Made by a program: the position numbers and the translations under genes. Below are positions 1-9,450 of a DNA stretch of 64,000 nucleotides, piece after piece (the first letter of the stretch is position 1; every line of letters starts with the position of its first letter). The stretch covers positions 1 through 64,000 of the forward strand of contig JAFVWM010000036.1 in the NCBI GenBank assembly GCA_017501665.1, read 5' to 3'. Source of the stretch: Alphaproteobacteria bacterium. Its GTDB lineage: Bacteria > Pseudomonadota > Alphaproteobacteria > RF32 > CAG-239. Under the pieces are notes generated by a model that worked only from the letters and a program-made list of their open reading frames with translations, ran no database searches and was not told where the DNA came from.

Positions 1-1
1 G

Positions 2-283
2 CTCCGGTTATTTTTACCGCAAGAGGCGAAGTTTTGTTAATGAGTAAGGGAAGCGTAAGCAACCGCAACGAATTTATAAAACAAGTGACCGAAGCGAGTT
101 AGCAAACGAGAGTGAGCTTACGAGCAAGACCGAGGATAAAAATAACCGTTACTCCGGTTATTTTTACCGCAAGAGGCGCAGTTTTGTTAATGAGTAAGGG
201 AAGCGTAAGCAACCGCAACGAATTTATAAAACAAGTGACCGAAGCGAGTTAGCAAACGAAAGAGAGCTTACGAGCAAGACCGA
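2..283. repeat. 150-bp tandem duplication
   Basis: Two near-identical units start at 2 and 152, a period of 150 bp; the second is cut short near 283. Only a few bases differ between them. The junction can fold: an 11-bp arm at 137-147 pairs with 156-166. The unit is rich in short motifs of the type gcgagttagc and gagcttacgagc, which recur in variant form in the intergenic repeats near 50.06 kb and 58.9 kb. No open reading frame of interest is seen. I take it as a member of a dispersed intergenic repeat family. Confidence 0.85.
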
Positions 284-305
284 ACTCCCGAGGGAGTTCG
301 AACCT
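281..305. repeat. Hairpin carrying a tRNA T-arm-like motif
   Basis: A near-perfect palindrome (9-bp arms CGAACTCCC and GGGAGTTCG, loop of 2) sits directly after the tandem repeat. Its right part, GGGAGTTCGAACCT at 292-305, equals 14 bases of the T-arm of the neighbouring tRNA-Val but in opposite orientation. It may be a fragment left by recombination at the tRNA gene; it is too short to prove this. Confidence 0.5.
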
Positions 306-328
306 AAATAAAATTATTTATATACAAT

Positions 329-356
329 AAAAAAAACCACCTTACGAGGTGGCTTA
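329..356 (-). terminator. Rho-independent terminator of tRNA-Val
   Basis: Read on the minus strand, a stem of GCCACCT with AGGTGGT around a 4-base loop is followed by a run of T. It lies just past the CCA end of the tRNA, as expected for a terminator of a single-tRNA transcript. Confidence 0.85.
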
Positions 357-360
357 AAAT

Positions 361-436
361 TGGTGGGCGCTGAGAGGTTCGAACTCCCGACCCTCTCGGT
401 GTAAACGAGATGCTCTTCCAGCTGAGCTAAGCGCCC
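361..436 (-). tRNA. tRNA-Val (anticodon TAC)
   Basis: The minus strand folds into a canonical cloverleaf of 76 nt. The acceptor stem is GGGCGCT paired with AGCGCCC. The D-stem is GCTC/GAGC. The anticodon stem TCTCG/CGAGA encloses the loop TTTACAC, giving anticodon TAC, which reads GTA (Val). The T-arm has loop TTCGAAC. The discriminator base is A and the 3' CCA is encoded. A promoter lies just upstream and a hairpin terminator just downstream, so this is a monocistronic tRNA gene. Confidence 0.95.
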
Positions 437-455
437 ATCGTCGTTACGAGATATG

Positions 456-483
456 TTTATACACGTATTAAAAAAATAATCAA
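456..483 (-). promoter_or_regulatory. Sigma70-type promoter of tRNA-Val
   Basis: On the minus strand a TTGATT -35 box (478-483) and a TATAAA -10 box (456-461) are separated by 16 bp. Transcription would start near 449, about 12 bases before the mature tRNA 5' end. Confidence 0.7.
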
Positions 484-575
484 GTCTTTTTTTTAACTTT
501 TTTTGATTTTTTTTATATTTTGTGTAAAAACAATATACTTAAAGCACCTCAATATTATTATATAGATTCATTTTC

Positions 576-1490
576 TTATTTTTTTACAGTCTTTTGGATA
601 AAGTTTAATATTTTTTTCCATAGAGTATTTTTTTCAGATGTTTTTCCTTTAATATCGGATTTTATTTCTTTTTGTAAAACATCATAGGCAGGGACTAATG
701 CCGAATACTCTAAAAAATCGCCGACAAATTTATTTTTACAAGCGACAGTATTGGGTTTAGCGCCGACAAAATGAACTATTATAGGTTTTTCCGAAGCTTT
801 TTCATACTCTTTTAAGTATGAATTATCGTATTCATGAACAAATTTTTTCCACCAAACTTGCATAAAATTGTATTTTGGCGACAAAATAAATTTTTTATTA
901 TCACACACTTTATTTAAGGAATCTTGTTCACTTAATATTTTTTTATCAACCAAAACAGTATTACGAAGTTGATTATAAAAATCAGCTTTACGCCAAGCTT
1001 TGGTATTAATCAACATAACACCCGAGTTAAAATATAAATTATCATTAAGCTCCAATCTCATAGCGTTTTGTTTTGAAGTATAAATATCCTCAACCACACC
1101 GACAAGATTTTCTCCCAAATCGATATTAAATAAATCAGATAATGATGATCTTACAATTGTATCACAATGCATATACAAAACATTATCATTATTAGGCATA
1201 AGATCGGCTAATAACGAACAAAACCACGATTCGACAGTTAGCCCTTCACTACATGGAAAATTATCAAAAATATTTTCATCAACTTTAATCATAGTAAGTT
1301 TATAAGGTTTTATAACTTGAAGGTTGTCAAATGTCGGTAAATATTTTTCATCCAAATGATGTGGCGAATAGAGAATAACAAACTCAATTTCATCGGTTCT
1401 TTTTGCATTTTTCAATGCCGAAACCATAGAAGTCAAAGTAAGAGTAACACGATTATTATCGGGGGCATAAGCGATAGTGATTTGCGTCAT
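576..1490 (-). CDS. Glycosyltransferase family 8 protein
   Basis: A 304-residue protein resembling GT8 enzymes (LPS galactosyl/glucosyltransferase and glycogenin type), which move a sugar from a nucleotide sugar to a surface glycan at the cytoplasmic face of the membrane. Recognisable blocks are the start TIAYAPDNNR, the donor-site region VLYMHCDTIV (about residues 104-113), the FNSGVMLIN block, a QDSLN block and the late HFVGAKP motif. The usual DxD metal-binding motif reads H-C-D, so the first aspartate is replaced by histidine. That may alter metal use or activity. The start is ATG with GGAAAGAAG upstream. The gene stands alone beside the tRNA. Family assignment is good; substrate is unknown. 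Confidence 0.8.
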   Translation of the reverse strand: MTQITIAYAPDNNRVTLTLTSMVSALKNAKRTDEIEFVILYSPHHLDEKYLPTFDNLQVIKPYKLTMIKVDENIFDNFPCSEGLTVESWFCSLLADLMPNNDNVLYMHCDTIVRSSLSDLFNIDLGENLVGVVEDIYTSKQNAMRLELNDNLYFNSGVMLINTKAWRKADFYNQLRNTVLVDKKILSEQDSLNKVCDNKKFILSPKYNFMQVWWKKFVHEYDNSYLKEYEKASEKPIIVHFVGAKPNTVACKNKFVGDFLEYSALVPAYDVLQKEIKSDIKGKTSEKNTLWKKILNFIQKTVKK

Positions 1491-1643
1491 TTTTATACTT
1501 CTTTCCGTATTTTTTTATATATAGAACACACTGAAACAGTATGGTCAAATATTTTACTTTGGTCAAGGTTAATTTTGTCTTGTAAAAGATTATTTTATGT
1601 TCTAATAATATGAAATATAATCTTCTTGAATATAGAGGCAAAA

Positions 1644-2033
1644 ATGACCGAAGTAATTAAAAACCCATCAATTTTAAATCGTCTTAAAAACATTGTCAGC
1701 AAAACACGTCGAATGCTTTCTTGGCGTAATAAAATAAAAGATGAACAGGTTTCGATTTTTGATGCTCGAGACATCCAGCAAGATGTGTATAATCATGCCA
1801 AAAACATTAAACACAACACATATACACCGCCATACATCGAATTATCCGCTCAACTTTTGGTAAATGAACAACAAATATTTGAGGCTGCTGCCACTCATCT
1901 TACCACTATTGCCAAATCACGCGGTAAATATGCAAGTGAGATAAAATCAATATTTGCCGAAGTTATCGCCGGACGTAAGTTGTCGGAAGAAAAAATAAAT
2001 TACCTAAATAAAAAAATGGAAGAAATACAATAA
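1644..2033 (+). CDS. Hypothetical protein, 129 aa
   Basis: A short basic protein with no signal peptide or membrane segment. I prefer ATG 1644 to the in-frame TTG at 1626 because AGAGG lies 6-8 bases upstream of it. The sequence looks helical: a basic, tryptophan-containing start (about residues 10-30), a middle stretch with VNEQQIFEAAATHL, and a charged C-terminal helix ending KKMEEIQ. The gene converges on recG with no gap. I do not recognise a family. Confidence 0.6.
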   Translation: MTEVIKNPSILNRLKNIVSKTRRMLSWRNKIKDEQVSIFDARDIQQDVYNHAKNIKHNTYTPPYIELSAQLLVNEQQIFEAAATHLTTIAKSRGKYASEIKSIFAEVIAGRKLSEEKINYLNKKMEEIQ

Positions 2034-4118
2034 CTATCCGCGATAATTTCTGATACTGTCATCTTTTTCAAACAAATATAGCAGGTTACGCAAAGCTTTT
2101 CCTCTTTGGCTTTGTAGGTTCGGATCTTTGTTTAAGATAAGTTTGGCGTCTTGATTGGCAATATATAACAAGTTTTTGTGATAATCCATATCAGCAATCA
2201 TAAAATCACAAAAACCGCTTTGCTTAGTACCTAAAATTTCACCACCGCCTCGAAGTTCCAGATCTTTTTCGGCAATCAAAAAGCCGTCTTCGGTTTGTTT
2301 CATAATGTTAAGACGTTCTTTTGCCGTTTCACTCAAAGGAAAAGAATAAAGCAATAAGCATGTTGCCTCATTAATACCACGCTTAATTCTGCCACGCAAT
2401 TGATGAAGCTGAGAAAGTCCGAATCTTTCGGCGTGTTCAATAATCATAACCGTTGCCTCGGGTACATTAACACCGACTTCAATAACTGTTGTTGCCACCA
2501 AAAGATTTATTTCGTCAGAATTGGCAAATTTATCCATAATGGTATCTTTTTCTTTTTCCTTCATTTTGCCGTGAATAAGTCCAACCTTATTACCGAATAT
2601 TTTTTGCAAATCTTCAAAACGTGCTTCGGCTGCGGCTAAGTCCGATTTTTCGCTTTCTTCAACCAACGGACAAACCCAATAAGCCTTTACTCCTGTGTCA
2701 ATTTTTCGTTTTAAGCCGGCAATGGTTTCAGATAATTTTGATATTGGTAAAACTCTAGTGTCAACAGGCTTTCTTCCTTCCGGCAATTGATCTATTTTAG
2801 AATATTCCATATCTCCGTAAGAAGTTAAAACCAAAGTTCTCGGAATAGGGGTGGCTGTCATCACCAAAATATCGGCTTTATTTCCTTTTTCTGATAGTGA
2901 TAACCGTTGATGCACACCAAATCTGTGTTGCTCATCAACTACGATAAATCCCAAATCTTTATAATTGACATCAGCTTGAAAAAGTGCATGAGTACCTATT
3001 AAAATATTGATTTTGCCATTTTCCAAATCTTGCAAAATTTCCCGACGCTCTTTTGCTTTGGTTTTTCCTGTAAGTAAAGATGCTTTTACACCGATGTTAT
3101 CACAAAGTTCATTAATCGTTTCATAATGTTGTTTAGCTAATATTTCGGTTGGCGCCATAATAGCCGTTTGTACCCCCGATTCAACGCCATTCAACATCGC
3201 AAGCAATGCAACAATGGTTTTTCCCGAACCGACATCACCTTGCAAAAGTCGAAGCATCCTATAAGGTTTAGCCTGATCATCATATATTTCGGTCAAAACA
3301 TTTTTTTGAGCATCGGTTAGGGTAAACGGAAGTTTTTCAAGAATTTTTTTTCTAAGCATACCATTACCGGAAATGATGCGTCCTTGTTGTTTTTTCACTC
3401 TTTCTCGGACAATTGCTAAAGCCAATTGGTTTGCCAAAAGCTCATCATAAGCCAAGCGTGAACGTGATTTGGAATAAGGTTCTAAGTCAGACATATATTT
3501 CGGATTATGAACATCAGACAATGCTTCTTTGAAACTGAGCCAACCTTGTTTTCTGATAAATTCATCATCAAGCCATTCCGGTAGATTTGGTGTTTTTCCC
3601 AAAGCTTGATTTATATAATTATTGAGCATTTTATTTGACAGGCCGGCAGTTAAAGGATATACGGTCTCAAATTTCGGCAATTTTGCAACATCTTGTTCAC
3701 TTACAATATAATCAGGATGTGTCATTTGAAGCGTGTTATTAAATTTTTCAATTTTTCCACTGATATATCGAAATGCGCCAATCGGTAAGTTTTTGGCAAT
3801 TGAATCGGCATAAACCTTAAAGAAAATAAGCGTCAGATTTTCCGTCCCGTCGCTAACCAAAACTTTGTATGGCTGATGTTTGTTTTTCGGTGCCATATGT
3901 TCAATAATTTTTACTTTTACGGTACAGATTCTGCCGGTTTGAATTTCATTGAGTTTTGGGCAATAACTTCTATCAATGATATTTGACGGAAGATGAAAAA
4001 TTAAGTCACGTACTTTAGATGAATCAATAAGTTTGGTAAGCAATTTTAATGTTTTGCTTCCAACACCTTTTATTGAAGATATATCGCTAAACAGCGGATT
4101 TAATATTTCATCTCTCAT
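2034..4118 (-). CDS. recG: ATP-dependent DNA helicase RecG
   Basis: RecG remodels stalled replication forks and branched DNA by pulling duplex through its wedge domain. The 694-residue length is normal. The N-terminal wedge/OB region (about 60-160) is followed by the superfamily 2 helicase core: Walker A GDVGSGKT at 294-301, the DEQH box at 395-398, TATPIPRT at 421-428 and the late QLRGRIKRG motif, where the family usually has GRVGRG. No good ribosome-binding site is visible before ATG 4118. It is divergent from mfd with only about 90 bp between them. In many alphaproteobacteria a small sdhE gene sits between recG and mfd; it is absent here. Confidence 0.97.
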   Translation of the reverse strand: MRDEILNPLFSDISSIKGVGSKTLKLLTKLIDSSKVRDLIFHLPSNIIDRSYCPKLNEIQTGRICTVKVKIIEHMAPKNKHQPYKVLVSDGTENLTLIFFKVYADSIAKNLPIGAFRYISGKIEKFNNTLQMTHPDYIVSEQDVAKLPKFETVYPLTAGLSNKMLNNYINQALGKTPNLPEWLDDEFIRKQGWLSFKEALSDVHNPKYMSDLEPYSKSRSRLAYDELLANQLALAIVRERVKKQQGRIISGNGMLRKKILEKLPFTLTDAQKNVLTEIYDDQAKPYRMLRLLQGDVGSGKTIVALLAMLNGVESGVQTAIMAPTEILAKQHYETINELCDNIGVKASLLTGKTKAKERREILQDLENGKINILIGTHALFQADVNYKDLGFIVVDEQHRFGVHQRLSLSEKGNKADILVMTATPIPRTLVLTSYGDMEYSKIDQLPEGRKPVDTRVLPISKLSETIAGLKRKIDTGVKAYWVCPLVEESEKSDLAAAEARFEDLQKIFGNKVGLIHGKMKEKEKDTIMDKFANSDEINLLVATTVIEVGVNVPEATVMIIEHAERFGLSQLHQLRGRIKRGINEATCLLLYSFPLSETAKERLNIMKQTEDGFLIAEKDLELRGGGEILGTKQSGFCDFMIADMDYHKNLLYIANQDAKLILNKDPNLQSQRGKALRNLLYLFEKDDSIRNYRG

Positions 4119-4208
4119 GTAATTTGCTTTTTTTTAAATAAAACTTGCATTAGTTAAAGCTATTGTATATATTTTTCTTCGTTAAGTAAATAGATAAGCA
4201 AAGAATAT

Positions 4209-7200
4209 ATGCAACATAATATTGTGCAGTCTAAAGGGAAGACCTTTTCGTCAGTTTCCAAGGGGTATGATGCCTTTTTGGTTAACGGTTTTGCACAATC
4301 TTCATCTCAAGACCTTATCTACATTGCTTCAGACGGTAAAGAACTCATAAATATTGCCTCAATATTGGAATACATCAATCCTAAATTAAAGGTTTTGAAA
4401 TTTCCGGCATGGGATACCGTTCCTTATGACAGAGTTTCGCCAAATCCCTCTATTGTTGCCTCTAGAATAGAATGCTTGTCCGAGCTTGCGCTAAACCCCA
4501 ATTCAAAAACGCCCAGAGTTATCGTAACATCGGTCGGAGCTGTATTGCAAAAACTTCCGTTAAAGAAAATATTTCTTAATTCGTCGCGTGAAGTTTCAGT
4601 GGGTAGTAAGTTGAATTTTAATAATTTTATGCACTATGTTGTTGTTAACGGATATACCAAAGTTGCTCAAGTTTATGAGCAAGGCGAATATGCCGTCCGC
4701 GGAGACATTATCGATATTTTTCCGGTCGGAACAGACGAACCTTTACGCATAGATTTGTTTGATGACGAGGTTGAACGCATCCGCAAATTTGATGTTATGA
4801 ACCAACGCACAACCTCCGAATTAAAGTCATATACATTCAAAGTTATGAGCGAAGTTATTTTGAATGCCGATACGGTTAAAACATTTCGTTCCAAATATCG
4901 TGAGGCTTTTGGAGCAGATTTTAGCGGTGATGAAATTTACGAAGCCGTTTCCAACAATATGAAATATATCGGTATCGAAAATTGGTTGCCGTTCTTTTAT
5001 GATGAAGCATTGCCGACACTTTTTGATTATTTACCGATGGCAAGTGTTGTTGTTTCCGACAAGGTTGAAGAAGCCGCCAAATCAAAAGCCGACAGTATTG
5101 CTGATTATTATCAGGCAAGGTTAGAAGCCTTAAAAATCAAATCAACATCTGAAATTGAAGCCTATCGACCGATAAAGCCTGAGTTATTATATCTTAGCGA
5201 CAAAGAATTAACTGCAGTATTACACGAAAAACAAGCCATAACCGTTACAACAATGAATATTCCGTCATCAGATACGGTTATTGATACTCAAATTATACCG
5301 GTACGCAATTTTTCATCGGCTAAAAACATTGCAGCCTCAAAAGTTTATAGCGAATTGAAGGATTATCTGAACGAAAATAAAAAACTTCAACGTATTATCG
5401 CATGTTATTCCAACGGCTCTCGCGAACGTATTTCATCGTTGATGATAGAACACGAAATCAATGATATTTGTCTGGCAGACACTTGGGAAGAGACTTTGTT
5501 AAAGGCAAAAAATAAAACAGTTTTGACTATTATGCCTTTAGAACATGGGTTCAAAGGTGATGGTTATTGCCTTATTTCCGAACAAGATATTTTGGGCGAA
5601 AAACAAAACCGTCAAAAACAAAAGAAATTTACCTCTAAAGATTTTATTGCCGACATTTCCTCACTTAATATCGGCGAATTGGTTGTTCATATCGAGCACG
5701 GAATAGGGCGCTTTATGGGATTAGAAAACATTACTGCCGGCGGAGCCCCGCATGATTGTTTGAAAATATTATATGCCAATGATGCCAAGTTATTTGTTCC
5801 GGTTGAAAATATTGATGTTTTATCTCGTTATGGTGTCGAAGACGAAAATATCGAGCTCGATACTTTAGGCGGAAGCGCTTGGCAAGCCAAAAAAGCCAAA
5901 GTTAAGGCCAAAATCAGAGATATAGCCGAAAAACTTATCAAAATAGCTGCCGAACGACACTTAAAAAAATCCGATTGTTTTATTCCGCCACAAGGAATGT
6001 TCGATGATTTTTGTTCGCGTTTTCCATATAACGAAACCGATGATCAACTTAATGCCATAGCCGATGTTTTAGGAGATATCGGCGCAACAATTCCTATGGA
6101 CAGGCTTGTTTGTGGTGATGTCGGTTTCGGTAAAACCGAAGTTGCCATGCGTGCTGCTTTTGCTGTTGCATCTTCCGGTGCTCAAGTTGCTTTAATTGTG
6201 CCGACAACCTTGCTTGCCCGTCAACATTACCAAAATTTTAAATCTCGCTTGGAAGGATTTCCTATTCGTGTTAAAATGTTATCACGTTTGGTAACTCCTA
6301 AAGAGGCCAAAGAAACCAAACAAGGCCTCAAGGATGGTGCCGTCGAAATAGTAATAGGAACCCACGCCTTATTATCAGAAAAAATAGAGTTTTGCAATTT
6401 AGGGCTTCTTATTATTGACGAGGAACAACATTTTGGTGTAGCTCATAAAGAAAAGTTAAAGCAAATCAAATCAGATGTTCATGTCTTGACTTTAACCGCC
6501 ACCCCCATACCCAGAACATTGCAATTATCTTTAACCGGAGTAAAGCAACTTAGCATTATTGCAACTCCGCCGGTTGACCGCCTTGCTGCTCGTTCGTTTG
6601 TAATGCCTTTTGACAAGGTTATGATAAAAGAGGCTGTATATCGCGAAAAATATCGTGGCGGACAAACTTTCTTTGTGTGTCCCAGAGTTTCCGATATTCA
6701 CGAGGTTGAAAAAGAACTAACAGCCTTATTGCCTGATATTAAAATTTTGGTTGCTCATGGTCAAATGCCGGTAAAACAGCTCGAAGAGGTAATGACGAAC
6801 TTTGCCGACGGGCAGGGTGATATATTGTTGTCTACCACAATTATTGAATCCGGTATTGATATGCCGAATGTTAACACCATGATTGTTTATCGTTCCGACA
6901 TGTTCGGACTTGCTCAATTATATCAACTTAAAGGGCGTATCGGACGCGGTAAAAAGCGAGGTTATGCTTATTTTACAATACCGCCCAAACGCAAGCTTAA
7001 ACCTATTGCCGAACGCCGATTAAACATTTTGCAAGCGCTCGATACTTTGGGCGCCGGATTTTCACTCGCCAGTCATGATATGGATATCCGAGGAGCCGGC
7101 AATATTTTGGGAGAAGAACAATCAGGTCATATCAAAGAAGTCGGAATTTCATTATATCAGCATATGTTAGAAGAAGAAATTATGCGCTTAAAATCTTCTT

Positions 7201-7676
7201 CAGCCCATCAATCAGATGAAAAAATTCAAGATTGGGCGCCTCAGATAACCACCGGCATTCCGATTATGATACCGGAAACTTATGTCAAGGATTTGGGTAT
7301 AAGATTGGGTTTGTATAAACGTATAGGCGACATAAAGAATAAAGAAGGCCTTGCCGATATTAAAGAAGAGCTTATTGACAGATTTGGGCATCTTCCCAAA
7401 GAAGTTGAAAACTTACTTACTACGGTCGAAATAAAAGCTATGTGTTTAACTGCCGGAATTGACCGAATTGATGCCGGTGCCAAAGGCTTGCTTATCGGCT
7501 TCAGAAACAATGTTTTTGCCAATCCCGAAAAATTAATGGATTTAATTATTTCATCATTTGGCACAATCAAAGTAAGACCCGATCAAAGATTATTTATCGA
7601 AAAAGATTTGTCATCATATGATACACGAGTCAGCACCATAAAACAATATGTAAGTAAGATTGTTGCGATAGTGTAG
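4209..7676 (+). CDS. mfd: Transcription-repair coupling factor Mfd
   Basis: Mfd pushes stalled RNA polymerase off DNA lesions and recruits UvrA to start nucleotide excision repair. The 1155 residues show the full architecture: a UvrB-like N-terminal module, the RNA polymerase-interacting region beginning near residue 492 (VVHIEHGIGRFMGLE), a translocase core with Walker A GDVGFGKTE near 637, DEEQHFG near 737, TATPIPRTL, and QLKGRIGRGKKRGYAYF, then the C-terminal UvrA-binding-like domain. It is divergently transcribed from recG. No truncation or missing motif is seen. Confidence 0.97.
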   Translation: MQHNIVQSKGKTFSSVSKGYDAFLVNGFAQSSSQDLIYIASDGKELINIASILEYINPKLKVLKFPAWDTVPYDRVSPNPSIVASRIECLSELALNPNSKTPRVIVTSVGAVLQKLPLKKIFLNSSREVSVGSKLNFNNFMHYVVVNGYTKVAQVYEQGEYAVRGDIIDIFPVGTDEPLRIDLFDDEVERIRKFDVMNQRTTSELKSYTFKVMSEVILNADTVKTFRSKYREAFGADFSGDEIYEAVSNNMKYIGIENWLPFFYDEALPTLFDYLPMASVVVSDKVEEAAKSKADSIADYYQARLEALKIKSTSEIEAYRPIKPELLYLSDKELTAVLHEKQAITVTTMNIPSSDTVIDTQIIPVRNFSSAKNIAASKVYSELKDYLNENKKLQRIIACYSNGSRERISSLMIEHEINDICLADTWEETLLKAKNKTVLTIMPLEHGFKGDGYCLISEQDILGEKQNRQKQKKFTSKDFIADISSLNIGELVVHIEHGIGRFMGLENITAGGAPHDCLKILYANDAKLFVPVENIDVLSRYGVEDENIELDTLGGSAWQAKKAKVKAKIRDIAEKLIKIAAERHLKKSDCFIPPQGMFDDFCSRFPYNETDDQLNAIADVLGDIGATIPMDRLVCGDVGFGKTEVAMRAAFAVASSGAQVALIVPTTLLARQHYQNFKSRLEGFPIRVKMLSRLVTPKEAKETKQGLKDGAVEIVIGTHALLSEKIEFCNLGLLIIDEEQHFGVAHKEKLKQIKSDVHVLTLTATPIPRTLQLSLTGVKQLSIIATPPVDRLAARSFVMPFDKVMIKEAVYREKYRGGQTFFVCPRVSDIHEVEKELTALLPDIKILVAHGQMPVKQLEEVMTNFADGQGDILLSTTIIESGIDMPNVNTMIVYRSDMFGLAQLYQLKGRIGRGKKRGYAYFTIPPKRKLKPIAERRLNILQALDTLGAGFSLASHDMDIRGAGNILGEEQSGHIKEVGISLYQHMLEEEIMRLKSSSAHQSDEKIQDWAPQITTGIPIMIPETYVKDLGIRLGLYKRIGDIKNKEGLADIKEELIDRFGHLPKEVENLLTTVEIKAMCLTAGIDRIDAGAKGLLIGFRNNVFANPEKLMDLIISSFGTIKVRPDQRLFIEKDLSSYDTRVSTIKQYVSKIVAIV

Positions 7677-7742
7677 ATTTAATTATGTTTTTTTTAACGA
7701 ATAAATGATAATATTCATCAAAATGATAATATGAGGTTTTAT

Positions 7743-8414
7743 ATGTCCGGTGGCAGTAATAAATTTTATAATATGGAAATATATATAATCAAAGGCAGTC
7801 AGCTTTATGCCGAAAATGTTGCCATTCGTAATGTTTGGGAGAAAGATAACGGAACATTTTTTGACATATATGTTCATCGTCTAAAAAAATCTTTTGTTTT
7901 TGATTCTGTTTTTATTAAAGAAATTGTAGATTTAAATAATAATGTCAAGTATCAATCGATATCATCATTTATTAATGACTATAAAACATCACTTAACGAT
8001 GATTTTGAAGATATTAATTCAAAAGTTAAAAAAAATGAAAACAGTATCTTAAATCGTATAAGAAATGATTTGATTTTATTGGTGTTTATGGCAGATGCTT
8101 GGGGATACGATGGAAATATAAAAGATAAAATAATTTATGATTATGTAGTAAAAGAAGTTGCAGCAGCCAAAAGTTTTTCTAAGCAATTTATATCTAACTA
8201 TGTTTCTATGCTTCAACCTGAAACCAAAGATTTTTACGAAGCTTTAATGTCTATAAAATCAAAATCCCCCAAACAAGCAGAAAGACTCCTTAATGAAATT
8301 ATCAAGATATGTCGTGTAGACGGTCAGATGCATTATAAAGAGCGCATGTATTTAGCAGATATAATATATACATTACGCGAAAACGGATTAAAGATACCTG
8401 ATAATCTTATATAA
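7743..8414 (+). CDS. TerB-like domain protein, 223 aa
   Basis: I start at ATG 7743 because GAGG sits 6 bases upstream; the in-frame ATG at 7731 lacks such a site. The first 60 residues look like a small beta domain (MEIYIIKGSQLYAEN, then IYVHRLKKSFVF). The C-terminal 140 residues are helical. Two features recall TerB/tellurite-resistance-like helical domains: LVFMADAWGYDGNIKD and IIKICRVDGQMHYKERMYL, each an aspartate-glycine centred turn. No signal peptide is present. The function is not known; the TerB link is a motif-level inference. Confidence 0.55.
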   Translation: MSGGSNKFYNMEIYIIKGSQLYAENVAIRNVWEKDNGTFFDIYVHRLKKSFVFDSVFIKEIVDLNNNVKYQSISSFINDYKTSLNDDFEDINSKVKKNENSILNRIRNDLILLVFMADAWGYDGNIKDKIIYDYVVKEVAAAKSFSKQFISNYVSMLQPETKDFYEALMSIKSKSPKQAERLLNEIIKICRVDGQMHYKERMYLADIIYTLRENGLKIPDNLI

Positions 8415-8722
8415 AAAACAGTCATATTTTATAACAGAACATTAGCTGAGCAAAGTTTATCCTATTTTGCATTTAGTAAAATTTCAAATTACATAATTTT
8501 ATTTCTTCCAATGTACGTACAAGTTATAATTTATCCTATTAATATATTTGAGTTAAAAAAAATGGGGAGTAACTATTTTTTATTTGTAATTACTCTTTTG
8601 TTATAAATGTTCTTGAATATTTTTTTGGTTAGCTATTTCAAAATAATTAGTTCTCTGAATTAAGTGGTGTACCGCACACTTCAAAGAAAGACATTTATTT
8701 TAATAAATTAATTAATGTAAAT
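8415..8722. other. Intergenic region after the TerB-like gene
   Basis: AT-rich and without a credible gene. A weak hairpin (GAGTAA at 8567-8572 with TTACTC at 8590-8595, followed by TTTTG) could end transcription of the TerB-like gene. Nothing else is recognised. Confidence 0.5.
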
Positions 8723-8758
8723 AAAAAATCCTCATATTACATTGAAAGAGGATTTTTT
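8723..8758. terminator. Bidirectional hairpin terminator
   Basis: AAAAAATCCTC pairs with GAGGATTTTTT around a 14-base loop. On the minus strand it ends the OmpA-like lipoprotein transcript; its A/T flanks let it work on both strands. Confidence 0.85.
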
Positions 8759-8785
8759 ATACATTATTTTAATACTATTTGCAGA

Positions 8786-9424
8786 TTAGTTCATATTTAT
8801 CAACACAATCTCTACACGTCGATTCTGTTCTCTGCCCGAGGCTGTTGCATTTGAGGCGATAGGATTTGCCGATCCATAACCGTTAGCAACAATGCGATTT
8901 GCTGAAATACCCTGAACTTTTAAGAAATCGGCAACCGCATTAGCTCTTTTTACCGATAACGGGTTATTAATAGCATCACTGCCGGTTGAATCGGTATAAC
9001 CGTTTACTTGAATAAATGTTTTGTTATATTCTTTCAACACCTTAGCAATTGATACAATAACAGGTTGGAATGATTTTTTGATAAAAGCTTCATTGGTATC
9101 AAAAGTAATATTCCCCGGCATAATCAAATAAACTTGTCCGTTTAATTCTTTAACCTGAACACCTGTACCGACCAATTCTTTGCGCAACAAAGATGCTTGA
9201 TAATCCATATAACCACCGGTTCCGGCACCTCCCAATGCACCGATACCGGCACCGATTAGAGCACCTTTTTCACCACCGACCAATGCACCGATGCCGGCAC
9301 CGACAGCCGTTCCGATACCTGTACCCCAAGCAGTTTTAGATACCTTTTTTTCGCCGGTATAAGGATCTGTTGCACAAGCGCTTAACATAGCCGTAATTAG
9401 TAATGCGGATAAAATTTTTTTCAT
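8786..9424 (-). CDS. OmpA-family lipoprotein (YiaD-like)
   Basis: A 212-residue outer-membrane lipoprotein expected to tie the outer membrane to peptidoglycan. It begins with a lipoprotein signal peptide ending in the lipobox LSAC, so the mature protein starts at Cys17. Residues about 35-75 form a glycine zipper with repeated GAGIGALVGG-type units. The C-terminal half is an OmpA peptidoglycan-binding domain with NGYTDSTG and NGYGSANPIASN followed by REQNRRVEI. The order (lipobox, glycine zipper, OmpA) matches the YiaD type. A strong hairpin follows the gene. It stands apart from the fab genes upstream (26 bp gap) and may be co-transcribed with them. Confidence 0.9.
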   Translation of the reverse strand: MKKILSALLITAMLSACATDPYTGEKKVSKTAWGTGIGTAVGAGIGALVGGEKGALIGAGIGALGGAGTGGYMDYQASLLRKELVGTGVQVKELNGQVYLIMPGNITFDTNEAFIKKSFQPVIVSIAKVLKEYNKTFIQVNGYTDSTGSDAINNPLSVKRANAVADFLKVQGISANRIVANGYGSANPIASNATASGREQNRRVEIVLINMN

Positions 9425-9450
9425 TTGTTCGCTCCTGAGTTTAAAATTAT

